From: Lactuca virosa
Lineage: Eukaryota > Streptophyta > Magnoliopsida > Asterales > Asteraceae
Assembly (NCBI GenBank): GCA_928212115.1
Contig: CAKMRJ010000001.1
Location: 367,232,795 to 367,296,794, forward strand
Reading direction: 5' to 3'
Length of the DNA stretch: 64,000 nucleotides
Shown: one piece after another, positions 19,994-31,745 of the stretch
How the letters are laid out: each line of letters starts with the position of its first letter
How positions within the stretch are numbered: position 1 is the first letter of the stretch
Notes under the pieces: model-generated
Databases searched by the model: none
Told to the model about the DNA's origin: nothing
What the model saw: only the letters and a program-made list of their open reading frames with translations
Program-made: the position numbers and the translations under genes

Positions 19994-22938
19994 CTAAAAA
20001 GAAAAAGGAAAAAAACGCAAACCAAACTCGGGTTGCCTCCCGAGAAGCGCTTCTTTTTTAGGAGCCTTGAGCCGGACTCCGTGCCTCCTACGTCGACTCG
20101 TCAGAAGAGTCCACCACCAGGATCTTTTGCTCCTTGAAACGCCTCTTGTAAGCTTGCACTCGACGAATATATGCTTTTTAGAATTCTCCTTTTTAGCCTT
20201 GACGTCGTCTCCATCGAGCTTGCGTTTGATCCCTTGAATCTTCAATTTTCCATCATTTTTAAGCTCCATAGTATCCTTCTCTTCTTTCACCATTGGACTT
20301 GTGACTTTTGAAGTAACCTCCTCTTCATCACTCGACATCTCATCATCTTCCTTGCTTACCCAAGAAGTTGGATTCGTGTAGGCAATGACTTCTACTAAAA
20401 ATGGAACAGATGCTCTCGGTTTTGTTCTTTTAACTTGTTGAATTGTTTTGATTTCTTCTTCCATGAGCTTCTCTATTTCTTCAAGTTCATTCTCTTCATC
20501 TATGTTGAAAACCTCTTCTTGAGAATGACTCCCTTGGAAACCATCTTCTATTCCAAAAATTTCCTTCTCATCCCCAACTCTCAAGGTGAGCTTGGACTCG
20601 TGTATATCAACCAGAGCTCCATCAGTGTTAAGTAACGGGAGACCAAGAATAATTGGTACAATGGGATCTTCTTTCATATCCAAAACCACAAAGTCTATTG
20701 GAAAACGAATTTCCCAATTTTCATGAGAATATCTTCCATAATGCCCCGCGGCTGTGTCACTGAACGGTTCACCATGTGAATAGTCATCTTTGTAGCCTTT
20801 AACTTCTGAATATTCAGTTTTTGATAAAACGAAGAAGACATCAAATTTATGCTAGCCCCAGAATCGGCTAAAGCATAAACCTTCATATTGTTCCCAAACT
20901 CACATGGGAGAGTGAGTCGTACAGGATCCCCCATCTTCTTAGGTATCTCTCCCAACACAGCTTTTGAGCTTTGCTCACTTAGAATCACCTTAGAATTCTC
21001 CTTTAATTGCTGACGAGTGTATAACAAGTCTTGTAGGAACTTAACATATTCTGGAACTTTTGCAAGCGAATCAATAAAAGGAGTATTAATAGGAATACCC
21101 TTCAATTGCTTGATAAACTCCAGATGTTCTCTCTCCAGTGGACTAGGATTAGCTCTAGACGGGAATGGCAAAGGTGGTTTATAAGCTGGAACAGATACTG
21201 ATTTTTTCTGTTCCGACCGAGCCCACGACGTAAGCATAGCGGACTCACAACGTAAACTGGGTATTCCAGCAGATTCTTCAATTTCGAGCTTCGGCTTCTT
21301 TGGCTTTGGATCGGGCTGCTGTGGCTCCACTTCTAAGGCTTGTAGGAACTCAGAAATCGCCTCTTCTTCAATATCTATGGCCATCACGTGAGATTGGGTA
21401 TTCTTTTCAGGATTTTTCGGGAACATCTTCTCATTAACCAAAGTGGTAAGTTGACCAAGTTGTACTTCAAGGTTATTGATGGAAGCTTGCTGATTTTTTA
21501 TTAATGCCTGCTGATCTATCATCATTGCGTGATGATTCTTCATTATAGCTCTTTGTTCTTCCATTGCAGTGTTAGTGGCATCATGTCTTTTTTCTGGAGC
21601 TTCCATAAATTTCATCAACATGGTCTCTAATTCTGATTTCTTCTCAACTAGTGGTTGCTCTCTTTGGTAGAAACCTCTGCCAGTTTGTCTATATTTTTCT
21701 TCCTTTTGCTTCTTGTATTCATCGTAAGGCAGCCACTCTTTCTTCGGTTTCCTCCAGTCTTCATCATACTTTTCCCCACTTGAGTATCAAACTTGAGCTT
21801 TCTTGTTTCCATATTCATCAAAAGTGCAATCTTTTGTCAAATGTGGGCCACTACATCTCTCGCAACCAACTTGAATTGCATGAATTGATTGGTCCATTTG
21901 GGTCAATCTCTTATCCATAGCGCTAAGCATTGCCATCACAGTAGCCATCTCTTCAGTTTGTGCAGCTCCACTGCCTTTTATTCCATCGCGCCCTGGGTTG
22001 TGATACTCACGAGAGTGCCTTGAAAATTCTTCAATCAGCTCCTTGGCCTGAATTGGGTTTTTCTTTGTTAGTGGTCCTTGTGAATCAAGGAGTTGTCTAG
22101 TCATGACATTCACCCCATCATATAATATCGACATTTCTTGCTGAATATTTAGGTCATGTTGAGGATAATTCCTTAACAACCCCTTGTAGCGCTCCCATGC
22201 CTCGTATAATGACTCCCCCGGATTTTGCTCAAAGTTGGCAATCGCCTTCTTGAGTTTAGAGATTTTTGAGGGTGGGCAAAACTGATCTAGAAATTTCTCA
22301 CGCAATTGGGCCCATGTGGTGATTGTACCAGATCGAAGAGCCTTCAACCAGTCTTTTGCAGCTCCTTTGAAAGTGACTGGTAACATCCTTAACAAAGCTG
22401 TCTCCCTTGGGATATTACGAGTATTAAAATAATTCACAATATCATTGACCTCGTCTAAATGCTTAAAAGCATCCTCATGATCCTTCCCATAGAATGGGAT
22501 ATCCTTGAGTGCAGTAAGGATATGTCCCTTTAACTCGAATGTGGCATTAGCAGGTATCGCAGGATGTATTAAACCCGACCCCACATCGTCTCGAATGCGC
22601 TTCTTGTAATCCCCCATGGCCATCTCATCAATGTTCGCCATTTCGTTCTCCGGCTCGTTCTCGGGTTCACTCGTATAAAGTCCAAATTCTTTTTCTGATT
22701 CGTACTCGGTCTCGTGTGGATTAGGAAATTAATCGAAAACTTCAAACTTGCTCTTTGAGGCTGAACTCGATTCTCCCGTTTTCTTTCCTGACTTCCTTGA
22801 AAAGGCTGATTTCAGTTCTTGTAAAGGTGTCTTCTTCGGTGTTTGATCTTCTTTCACGCTCTTATCCTTCTTTTTGTGAATTGCAGACTCGGGATCTTCA
22901 AGTGGTGGTACCAAAGGTGTGTTAGAACCTCTGGTCAT
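19994..22938 (-). pseudogene. gag-pro: E3 gag-protease polyprotein
   Basis: Start at ATG 22938 (MTRGSNTPLV). One frame to about 20700 with two stops, at 22729-22731 and 21787-21789, then a one-base frameshift near 20700, after which the frame runs to 19994. Domains: Ser/Lys-rich N-terminus, retrotransposon Gag domain around 22550-22150 (DWLKALRSG, WERYKGLL), a single CxxC..HxxxxC-type knuckle (CERCSGPHLTKDC, near 21870), coiled-coil-like Gln-rich stretch, and a retropepsin region with ADSGASINLM near 20860. The C-terminal segment is acidic and ends in RRRHGVRLKAPKKEALLGRQ, the usual end of the integrase-side 3' region. No RT motif is present anywhere between. Confidence 0.82.
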
Positions 22939-23167
22939 GAACTCCTGAAATAAAACAAAAAGATAAAACGTAAAACTAAACCAAAAAAAACAAACTGAAA
23001 TAAACAAAACTAAGGACTTCAGTTCTCACGTCGTGAATCTTGAAGGTTCACGTCGCCAGTCCTGTAATGCAGAAAAAATTAAAACAGAAAAGTAACTTCT
23101 TGCATGTTTTAACCTACAAAAAGGATCGATTAATTTAAAGCAAACAAACTAATAATTAACTAAACCG
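22939..23167 (-). other. E3 leader between PBS and gag
   Basis: Short untranslated leader. It contains one paired TCACGTCGTGA motif at 23025/23047, the second copy being degenerate. Confidence 0.6.
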
Positions 23168-23186
23168 TTCTCTGGTAACAGCGCCA
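23168..23186 (-). other. E3 primer binding site
   Basis: Minus strand TGGCGCTGTTACCAGAGAA, six bases inside the 5' LTR end. It resembles the Athila-type PBS TGGCGCCGTTGCCGGGGA (tRNA-Asp type, from memory) with several changes. Confidence 0.65.
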
Positions 23187-23192
23187 AAAACT

Positions 23193-24534
23193 TGATGTGC
23201 ACAAAAGTACCTACTAATTTTAATATTTATAACCAAACAAACTTAGACCAACTATGCACCTATAGGCAGTGTACCTAGTCAGATTATAGTATAGCTTGGG
23301 TAAGTCGGGTATCGATCACAGGGAACGGTGTTACTAATTAATCTACTTGCTATCAATTTAACCTAATTATTAACAAGTTTAAAAAGGGTTTTATCTGATT
23401 TTACAAGATCAGACGAACTTAGTTCAAATTCAATCAATAAGTAAAACACTCTTGTTTAGTTCGAATCCACTTCGTCCTTATGGCCAGCTAATAATTATGG
23501 ATTATCAAGTTGGTTTTGATTATATTAGTAATTTAAGTCTAATTCTACCAATAATTAATTAATTCATGTAAAACTATGTATGGTCACACACAATTAAACA
23601 CAGAACCAATTATGAATATGAATATGCTATGTAAGATTTATTATGTAAACGCAATTATAGTCATAATCTACGTTTTCTAGCACAGCTAAGTTTATTTACT
23701 TTAATTACTAACTAAGATTGGTCAATCCTAGCTCTAACAATTTAATGTTCACTAAATCATTAGGTAAACAAGTTCATGCAGTTAATGGTCACTAAGCTAC
23801 ACAGAACATGGAATCGAGCAACTAAAGAAACAACCATAAGCATGCTAGGTAATTATAAATCAAACACAAGCAATTTACCAACTAATTAAATCGATACAGA
23901 ATTAAGCTATTCATAAGTTAGAAGCTTCATCTAGCTAAACGAGAATAGCTAGATTCAGCTGCTCATAATAGCAACTAACACACTAACACAAATCAAAGTA
24001 TAAAGAAATATGTTCATAAGTATCAAATAAGTGAACTAAATTATGGACCTTCCCTCTTTTGGTGTTGAAAACCTTTTTCCAAGACCTTTCTTCTGCTAAA
24101 AATCGCCTTCTGGAAACCCTTCAATCAGCCAAAAGTCTTTCAAATCGTAATGGGCAAGGAAATTTTTAGTATTCTGATTTCCCGAGTTCACGTCGTGAAC
24201 CATAAGGATTCACGTCGTGAATATTAGATAACCGTGTTCGGCAAGGACTCTTCCACCCGTATGCATATCTTCTAGAATTCTCGACTCACGTCGTAAACCA
24301 TGAATTGTACACGTCGTGAGTACGTCTTTTGGGTGATTTTCAGTTCTTCTTTCCTTCAATCCTCCAAAGTTCCATATTCTGTCAATTTCAGTCCCTATCT
24401 TCGAAGATGCTTCCGTTTGGCTGCAAAATAACAAATTAAACTTTTAAGTACCATTATTCTATGCAAATGACCAAAATATTAATAGAAATGTAATTAAATA
24501 TTGCCTAAAAATATGTATAAATATGGCAATATCA
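23193..24534 (-). repeat. E3 5' LTR
   Basis: 1,342 bp of AT-rich sequence. On the minus strand it starts TGATATTGCC at 24534 and ends GCACATCA at 23193, giving inverted ends TGAT..ATCA. The PBS follows on one side and E2 ORF3 coding sequence abuts on the other. Contains paired TTCACGTCGTGAA palindromes at 24187/24209 and 24285/24308. Short ORFs within (24210-24434) are not supported. Confidence 0.82.
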
Positions 24535-25420
24535 GAATCGAAGAACGAACATTCTCAAATTTGGCTTGCTCCTCTTGAAGTGACTTTGACAAAGAGTCAA
24601 CTGAAGCGTTCACTTTAGCTGCATTGGAATCAGCATGACTTTTGAGGGATTCAAGAAAAATCTTGGAGCTGTGAATAAGTTCTGCAACTTCAGTTGTATC
24701 CTTTTGGCAAGAAGAGGTTGATGCTTCAACTGCCTTCGTTGATTTTTCTATAGCTCCTGTATACTGCTCAAAAGCGGTGTCCAGAAAAGCTTTGAGCACA
24801 ACATCGTTATACGTTTTTGTAGAGGCAAGCAGTTGATCAAGTTTTTCATCTAGACTCTGCACTTGTTGTCTGGTGACAGGAGCCTCTTCATCTTCATCAG
24901 TTGGAAGCCGATAAGGACTGTAATAATTCGAGTCAAACTCAACATTATCACCACCGCGAGTATCACCAAAATCAGAAGAGGGTGAAAGAGGTTTGGATGT
25001 AACAGGAGGTTCGGTGTCAGTATTAGCCCCTGTATCAGATACGTTGACGTTTACTGGAGGTTCGGTTGTTGTGGTGGTAGTTGCTTGTGAAAAGATAGGA
25101 GGTGGTAAAGGAGTGGTAGAAATTGGTATGGTACTAACTGGTGGTGGTGGTGGCACAGAAGTGGTGGTTTGAGATGTAATAGGTGGTGGAATGGGAGCAA
25201 CCGAAACTGGAACAGTAGATTTCGGTGGAGATGGAGGAGGAGGAGGAGTAGGAATCTTTTCATTAAGTTGTTCAGTAGGAGTTGGAGAACAAGGAGGTGT
25301 ATTACTTCTCGGTGAACCATGATCTTGAAGTTCTTCTTCCTCATCTATCGATCGGTCCTCATCATGGTCGGAGCTTGAAGGAGAAGGACTCTTGGATTTC
25401 CTTGACATCTTCTTTACTTT
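24535..25420 (-). pseudogene. E2 ORF3, middle fragment between E1 and E3 insertions
   Basis: About 295 codons open on the minus strand from 25420. Same order as E1 ORF3: Lys/Ser-rich KSKSPSPSSS, an acidic patch, a Pro/Thr-rich low-complexity region, then YYSPYRLPTDEDE and a helical segment ending EEQAKFENVRSSI at 24535, where E3 begins. The right edge is the E1 target duplication (ACTTT at 25416-25420 against ACTCT at 40692-40696). The preceding residues of the same protein are found at 40692 and above. Function unknown. Confidence 0.85.
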
Positions 25421-25734
25421 TGTTAGAACAAGGTTCTATTAGGATCGATAGATTCTATGCAGGCAAACAATTGAGAACGAACTATGAACACAAGAATGAC
25501 TTTGAATATGTCGTATGATTAAAACTTCAACACCTCAGAAGATCTCGATTAAGAACTTCGACTGTAGAGGTGTTTTAGGGTTACAGAATAATAATCAATA
25601 ATCAAGAACGTTAACCTTTTAATGCATACATGCATGCATTATTTATAGTCTAACCCTACTAGCTAATCACAGATGGACAGGCCCAATCCGGATACAAAAT
25701 ACAAGCCCATGACGCAACACAATAAGACCCAACA
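25421..25734 (-). repeat. E1 3' LTR
   Basis: 314 bp; plus strand TGTTAGAACAAGG..GACCCAACA. On the minus strand the purine tract AAAGGGGGAGAT directly precedes it. TATAAATAA on the minus strand near 25641 is a likely promoter. Same family as the E2 LTRs, but a distinct subfamily. Confidence 0.92.
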
Positions 25735-25751
25735 ATCTCCCCCTTTGCGTC
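25735..25751 (-). other. E1 polypurine tract
   Basis: Minus strand GACGCAAAGGGGGAGAT immediately upstream of the 3' LTR, the expected plus-strand primer. The same tract precedes each E2 3' LTR copy. Confidence 0.85.
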
Positions 25752-25766
25752 AATGGAGCCGAAAGC

Positions 25767-28700
25767 TCACTTTGGTTGAGCTGCAGAAGACTTCTTGACT
25801 GTTTTAAACACCTTCGGTATGATGGCCAATAGATGATGATGAAATGTTATGTACCACCGAAGCATGTCTGTGAAGTTCTTCTTGTCAGCTTCTGAGTTCT
25901 GCTTGCACCGATGAATAATATTGATGATATGCTCCAAGCAATCTGTTGAGAACAGATGTTTATCAACAAGAGCAAACAGAAATTTATTGGCTTCGCCTTT
26001 TGTAAACATCACAGTCAGATGTGTAGAATCGATTTGGCCCATCTTCATTTTGTTCAAATCGCCTGGTTTCGGTGTTGGCTTGACAGTCGGTTTCTTGTTC
26101 ATAACTTTCGCTATCTCCTGATCCATAGCAGCAACCTCATGGATGTAAAAAGCCAACATCCTCTTCAAATGATCAAGTATCGGCTCATATTCTTTAGGAT
26201 TAGTGAGCAGAATGTTGAACAATAGAATCCAGTCATGAGGATTCAAATTCGGTAGGTCTACCAGGGAAATAATCGACATCGAGCTTGCCGTTCCTCGTGT
26301 GATTTTGAAATTAACATTTATGAACTTCCCAGCAGGCGAAGGCTTGAGTACCTTGACAGTAATAATCTTCTGTGCGCTCCATGTCAAGTACTGTGGTTGA
26401 CCATACTTCAGATAAAAGTCAATAAGCTCATGATCAACCTTTGGATGAGGGAAAGGGAACCTCAACAGTCAAGTCAAAACAATGAAACGTGAATGCCTTT
26501 CGTGTTATTGGCATGTCGAACTGTGAGTCCTTAGAGTTATCACAATCAAACGAAGTGACAGGTTCCAGCCAGTAAACGCTAGGAAACTCTATTGCTTCAT
26601 TGATAAGTTTATCTTTCGTCCAAAGGGGAAACAAGGCCTTCTTGCAGTTTAAGGCTTCTTCTTCTTCCTTGTTCCTCCTTTCCCTTTCCTCAGCCTCCCA
26701 CGCAATCCTTAAGGTTTCATTCAACTCTTTATCCCTCTTCTTTCGTTTAAGAGCCTCAACAATGGTCTCTTCTTCTTTGTCATCACTATCACCATCAATC
26801 TCTTTTTTTTAGCTTGAAAACCAGAACCCGAAGCTTCATTACCCTTCGGTTCGGTTGTAACCTTGACTTTCGGTTGAGCAGATTCAGTTTCGGATTTTAC
26901 AGTCACCTTTGGTTGAGCACCTTCTCCCCCTTGTTTTGGAGGTATAAACTGCTCCGAAACACCCTTCATCTCGTGTAATAATGCAAGGGCAGGAAGAAGT
27001 TTCGAAGTGAGATGATTCCTTATAGTCAAAGTCAGAATAGGATCATGAGCACCAAGGAGGTTGGTCAGCATATCCTTAACATCCCCAGCACAGCTACGAA
27101 AGACAGCTATCTCCGTCTTTAACAAAGAAATTTCCTTTTCTGCTTGAGCAAGCTGCACCTTCTGAACTTCAATCGTGGAGGCTTGACGGGAAAGTTCCTC
27201 CTTGAGAGTACTTTCCTTTGCTAGAGCAGCGTGAAGAGATTCAAGCTGAGAATTCACAGAACTGATAAGTGAAGTGTTCTCTGCTTGTATTGAAGAACGA
27301 ACTGCCTTAAACTTTGTTTGCTCTTCTTGAAGGGACTTGGATAAGGAATCCACAGAGGCATTCACCTTAGCTGTATTGGTGTCAGCATGCCTTTGAGTGA
27401 CTCAAGAAAGATCTGAGTACTATGAACAAGTTCTGCAACATCAGTGGTGGCCTTCTGGCAAGAAGAAGTAGATGCATTAACAGCTTGTGTTGATTTGTCA
27501 ATTGAATCAGTATATTGCTCAAGAGCAGTATCCAAGAAAGCCTTGAGTACTACATCATTGTAGATCTTGTTGGCATCAAGCAATTTATCAAGCTTCTCAT
27601 CAATGCTTTCTAATTGTTGACGTGTGACTGGAGCTTTATCATCATCATCTGTAGGAAGCCTGTATGGACTGTAGTAGGTCGAATCAAACTCATCATTAGC
27701 ACAACTGAGAGTGGCACCGGAATCAGTTGAAGGTGAGGGTGAAAGTGGTTTGGAAGTAATTGGAGGTTCAGTTGCAGTAGTCGCCCCCGTATCAGATACG
27801 TTGACTCTTACTGTCGGTTCAGGGATTGTAGTGGAAGTTGATTGGGAAATTATAGGAGGTGGTAAGGGATTTGTAGAAATAGGAATTGAAGAAATTGGTG
27901 GTGGTATAGAAGTTGTTGTCTGAGATGTTATTGGTGGGGGTACAGGAGCAACCGAAATAGGAACTGTCTGTTTCGGTGATGGAGGTGGTGTTGGAAGTTT
28001 GTTATGAAGAGATTCGGTTGGAGAAGGAGATCGGGGAGGAGTGTTACCTCTCAGTGATTCATGATGAATTTCTTCTTCTTCCTCCTCTTCATCGTTTTCT
28101 GAACTGGAAGGAGAGGGACTCTTGGCTTTCTTCGCCATCTTTTTAAGCTTCTTTGGTTTAGAAGAATCCCCTTTCTCAGACTTTCGCTTCCTTGATTTTG
28201 CATGCTTAGACTTATCATCCTCAGTTGTCCCTGTCTTGGTAGTAGCCCTTTTTCCTCGATTTCCAGGCTTTTCCACAGCTTCCAAGGCAGCCTGTTGTTC
28301 AGGAGATAAGACTCTCGGTTCCTTGGGAGGAATCAGGCGATAATCAGCCATGATCGTGCTCTCTGCGGTGACACATCGGTACATTGTCTCCGGTATAGAG
28401 CCATTGTGAGGAAACTTTGTAGGATCAGAGATGATAATTTTCTTGGTGTGGAACATAGCCACAGACGCAATTAGGGCATCCTTCATGAACGGAATATGCA
28501 AAGTATCAATCGCCCTTCGTGTAATGAGAGTCCAGAAGCGTGCACATGAAATTTCAGAGTGCCTCGTTGAAGTGTTGAGGCTTTGCACCACTTGAGACCA
28601 GATAATCGTCCCACAATCGAGATTGAGACCATTGTAAAGGCCGTAAAGAAGGGTTAGGAAACCCTTACTGGTACCATCAGATCCACCACTCCTTTCTGCT

Positions 28701-29176
28701 AAACTCTTGATGAGAAGAGTAAGTTATCCATTCCATTGGGGCGGTAAGCATGACTTCTTAACCTTTGTAACCGTGGTTAGAACATTGGTGTAGCCCACCT
28801 CGTAGAGCATCGAGAACAACTGAGTTATGGTAATGAAGTCCGGTGAGATGACAGAGGAATCCACAGCAAGTTGTAACAGCGAACAAAATCTCCCTTTCGA
28901 AATCGACGCCTTATGAGAGAAGATTTGAAAGTAGATCCTCTCCTTGTTCTTATCATACGAAGCCGTAGTGTAGACTTGCGATAGGAGTGACATTGGTACA
29001 GATTCCACCTGCGTTAGAGCTAGAACCAACGGTGAATACTTCAAACACTCAACCACTTGTAGCATATACGCATCGTACAGAAAAGGATTGAGTTCAATAA
29101 TCATATTCTGATTCGGCTTGATCGAGAGCAATGTGGACGAAGCAGTTTGATCGTGAGCCGATGAAGAAGTCACCAT
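25767..29176 (-). pseudogene. E1 ORF3: large additional protein downstream of pol, unknown function
   Basis: Start ATG 29176 (MVTSSSAHDQ); stop only 32 bp from the 3' LTR; length about 1,130 codons. Lesions: one in-frame stop at 28724-28726, one-base shifts near 27395, 26812 (T run) and 26455. Layout: N-terminal globular domain (about 1-200), basic cluster with KSRKRKSEKG and KPKKLKKMAKKAK resembling a nuclear localisation signal (about 310-345), acidic run of Glu, Pro/Ser/Thr-rich region (about 370-480), a helical segment, a coiled coil with SLSKSLQEEQ to about residue 690, a Glu/Lys-rich helix, and a C-terminal domain (PQYLTWSAQK, LPNLNPHDW). I see no signal peptide and no membrane span. 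Third ORFs in Sireviruses are often called env-like; nothing visible supports an envelope role. E2 carries the same gene. Confidence 0.8.
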
Positions 29177-29744
29177 TGTTGATTGAAGGAAGAAGATGAA
29201 CAGTTTTCAATCGCCGTGTATATAGAGAGAGTTTGTTGCAGGTAAAAGAGACAAATGCAATTAGAAACCCTGTTTGTACCGTTGCCAGGAGAGAGAAATA
29301 ATCGTAAAGATAATGATGGGGTCACTAAAACGTCGCCTGAAAAAGCGCGATGTGACAGGCTGGTTTCTCCCAGGTATACGTCAGCACGTGTGGGTTTAGG
29401 GACCGTTCAAATTCACGTGCCCAAAAGCTTATCCTCAATACGTCGTTTAAAATTCAGCTTAGCTCCAAAAGATAAACAAAAATCAAACCAACTGTAACCA
29501 GAATGTTGGAAAATAAAAAATTTCGTGCAATAGGGTGACAAAAGATAAAGAAATAAAGCAAAATGTGTATTGGAAGGTGAGTGATGTCTTACTAGAAGAC
29601 ATAAAGCAGATGATTCCGGGCAAGAATCGCTTCCTTCAAAGTCAAGAGAGACTTGAAGTGCTTGTGTGGGTTCCCGACAAATAACGATCAAGTGTTTGTA
29701 GAGAAACATTGAAAGGCTTCTTTTAATTTATAGGCTAAGGGTAG
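29177..29744 (-). other. E1 region upstream of ORF3
   Basis: No supported ORF. Similar to 41723-42320 in E2, including shared CATAAAGCAGATGATTCCGG near 29600 and 42180. On the left it ends in the ORF3 leader; on the right E8 interrupts it after CTTAT (29745-29749). Confidence 0.75.
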
Positions 29745-30947
29745 CTTATTGTAATGCCCGTGTTTCTAGGCTAGGCATTAATATTGACATAATAGTCTAG
29801 GTTAACCTTTGTGACTCATTTTGGAGAAATGAAAAGGAATTATGTGAATATTATGTGTTTTATGTGTTATATGCTTAATTATTAGGGTTTAATTAATTAA
29901 GACTAAAAATGAGCGTCGAAAATAAATATTAGATAAAGCCGATATTTATTAAGAAATATGTAGTGGTCGTGACAAGGAGTACGGATATATAAAGAATGCC
30001 GAAATCCAAGTTATAACGAAGAAGTTATGACCTGTCGAAGTTCGCGACAAACCGGCACGGTGCCGAATGTCGTAAAAAGTGAGTTTTTGATAAACTACTT
30101 TTTAGCCTTAGTAATCTAAACGAAACTCGTAGTATTCGTTAAACTGAGAAGTTCGATAAAAAGAACGCCCAAATCTGACTTCGTATGAGGAAGTTATGAT
30201 TTTTCGAATTTTCAGCTTAGCAGTAGACAGCTAAAAACTCGTATTTTAGATCGAGTGATTTTTAGCCGACACAACCTAAATGAGAATCGAAGGTCTCGTA
30301 AATAGTAGCACAACGGTAAAAAGTCTGACGAAAACGGACGTCGGATGAAGAAGTTATGAATTTTTAACGGATTTCCTGTCCCGGTCTGTTAAAAAAATAA
30401 TAATATAAAAATAAATTCAAAATTTTCCGACGAAGTCTAAACGAAAGTTGTAGAGCATAATTTGCTCTACGCGTGCATATAAAGAACGTCAAAAACGGAG
30501 CCCGTATGAGAAAGTTATGGATTTTACAAGATTTGGGACATTTTTTCGAGAAATTTCGCATGGATTGGAGCTGGACACGTCACCCTCGCATGCGAGGCTT
30601 CCACGTGCCGGACACGTGTTCGCTGCTGATTGAACCGCAGTACGCGTGACACCCGCTGATTGGTCCGAAGTCGTCATAGGCGCCTCCTGATTGGACCGAA
30701 GTCCGGTCCTCTCCGGGTCCGACACGTATCCGAGGAGCCACCCTTCTCGCTTCTCCTTCTGACGCGTGGCTGCTAACTCGCCCCGTGTCTGAAGTGGTGG
30801 ACCAATCCGAGGCTCGCACCTGGCCTCTCTCGCATGCGCACCACCTGCCTCTCTCGCATGCGTGCCACCTGCGCTCGCTGCTGCCACGCGCTTCGCCCCC
30901 TCGCTGTCGCGTGTCCCTTCTCGGCCGAAGCTCCGGATCTCCTCTCC

Positions 30948-30955
30948 TATAAATA
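30948..30955 (+). promoter_or_regulatory. TATA box of E8 LTR
   Basis: TATAAATA within CTCCTATAAATAGGAG, which is itself a palindrome flank. Position corresponds to the TATAAATA in E7. Confidence 0.65.
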
Positions 30956-31479
30956 GGAGCCTTACGAACCCTCCCGGGTAAAAAATGGGATTTTGCCATT
31001 TTTGACCCCTTTTTCCATATTTTTACTATCCCGACATCCCCCGAAGCCCCGATACTTATTCCAAAGCCCGAAACACGCCCCAAGATTCCCGAGAAGCCCG
31101 AAAAATTTATCTTTTCGGTTTTGAAGCCCGGCCTTTCGCAGAGCCCGGTTTCTCAATAAAACTCCCGGTTTTATTAGAAACGATCGTTTTAGGAAACGAA
31201 TTGCTGCCTGATTTTCATTAAATCAGGTGAGTGTGTAGTCACTTTCACCTTACACATAGATATGAAGTATTTTATATATGTTGAATGAATGTTTTATACA
31301 TGTTTAAAATGATTTAAAATGTATATATATTTTATCTTCGAATATGTTGGGTAAAACATGGGTAGATAAAGTATGAGGGATAGAAGTACAGTATAGATGT
31401 ACGTTGGTAGCTATGAATTTTGTACAGTATAGATGTACGTTGGTAGCTACGGATTTAGTATGTTGGCAGCTATGGACTT

Positions 31480-31745
31480 AGTGCCTGTTGTATAAATCTT
31501 GGCGACGATGTGACTTCTTGCCTATTAGATAAACCCTGGTGACGATGTGACTTCGTGCCTATTGTATAAACCCTGGCAACTATGAGACGTAGTGCGTATT
31601 GTATAAACCCTGGCGACTATGAGACGTAGTGCCTATTGTATAAACCTTAGCGACTATGAGACGTAGTGCCTATTGTATAAACCCCGGCGACTATGTGACG
31701 TAGTGCCTGTTGTATGAACCTTGGGCAGCGATGGACTTCGTGCCT
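31480..31745 (+). repeat. 37-bp minisatellite in E8
   Basis: About seven imperfect copies containing ATTGTATAAACCCTGG and GAGACGTAGTGC; starts of two neighbouring copies at 31561 and 31598 give a 37-bp period. Diverged copies lie at both ends. Confidence 0.85.

Larger units (their letters stand above)
18236..24534 (-). mobile_element. E3: Athila-like Ty3/gypsy element, 3'-truncated, no RT or integrase
   Basis: Minus-strand order: 5' LTR 23193-24534 (TGATATTGCC..CACATCA), PBS 23168-23186, gag-protease 22938-19994, inter-ORF region, env-like ORF to 18236. RT, RNase H and integrase are absent although the motif GGGAGGCAACCCGAG, which usually follows integrase in these elements, is present near 20027-20041. 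The 3' LTR is missing: E3 ends by deletion inside its env-like ORF and is joined to E2 ORF3. Inserted into E2 ORF3 at 24534/24535. Confidence 0.82.

Noticed and set aside
25767..29176. Calling ORF3 an envelope gene
   Set aside because: No signal peptide, membrane span or fusion-like segment can be seen; position alone is not enough.
30489..31156. Minus-strand ORFs of 132 and 167 codons in E8
   Set aside because: GC-rich block with few stop codons, within an LTR and upstream of the TATA box; Arg/Gly/Ala-rich chance translation.
31480..31745. Regular 37-bp repeats considered as a CRISPR-like array
   Set aside because: Repeats are contiguous and diverged without unique spacers, in a eukaryotic LTR; a minisatellite.
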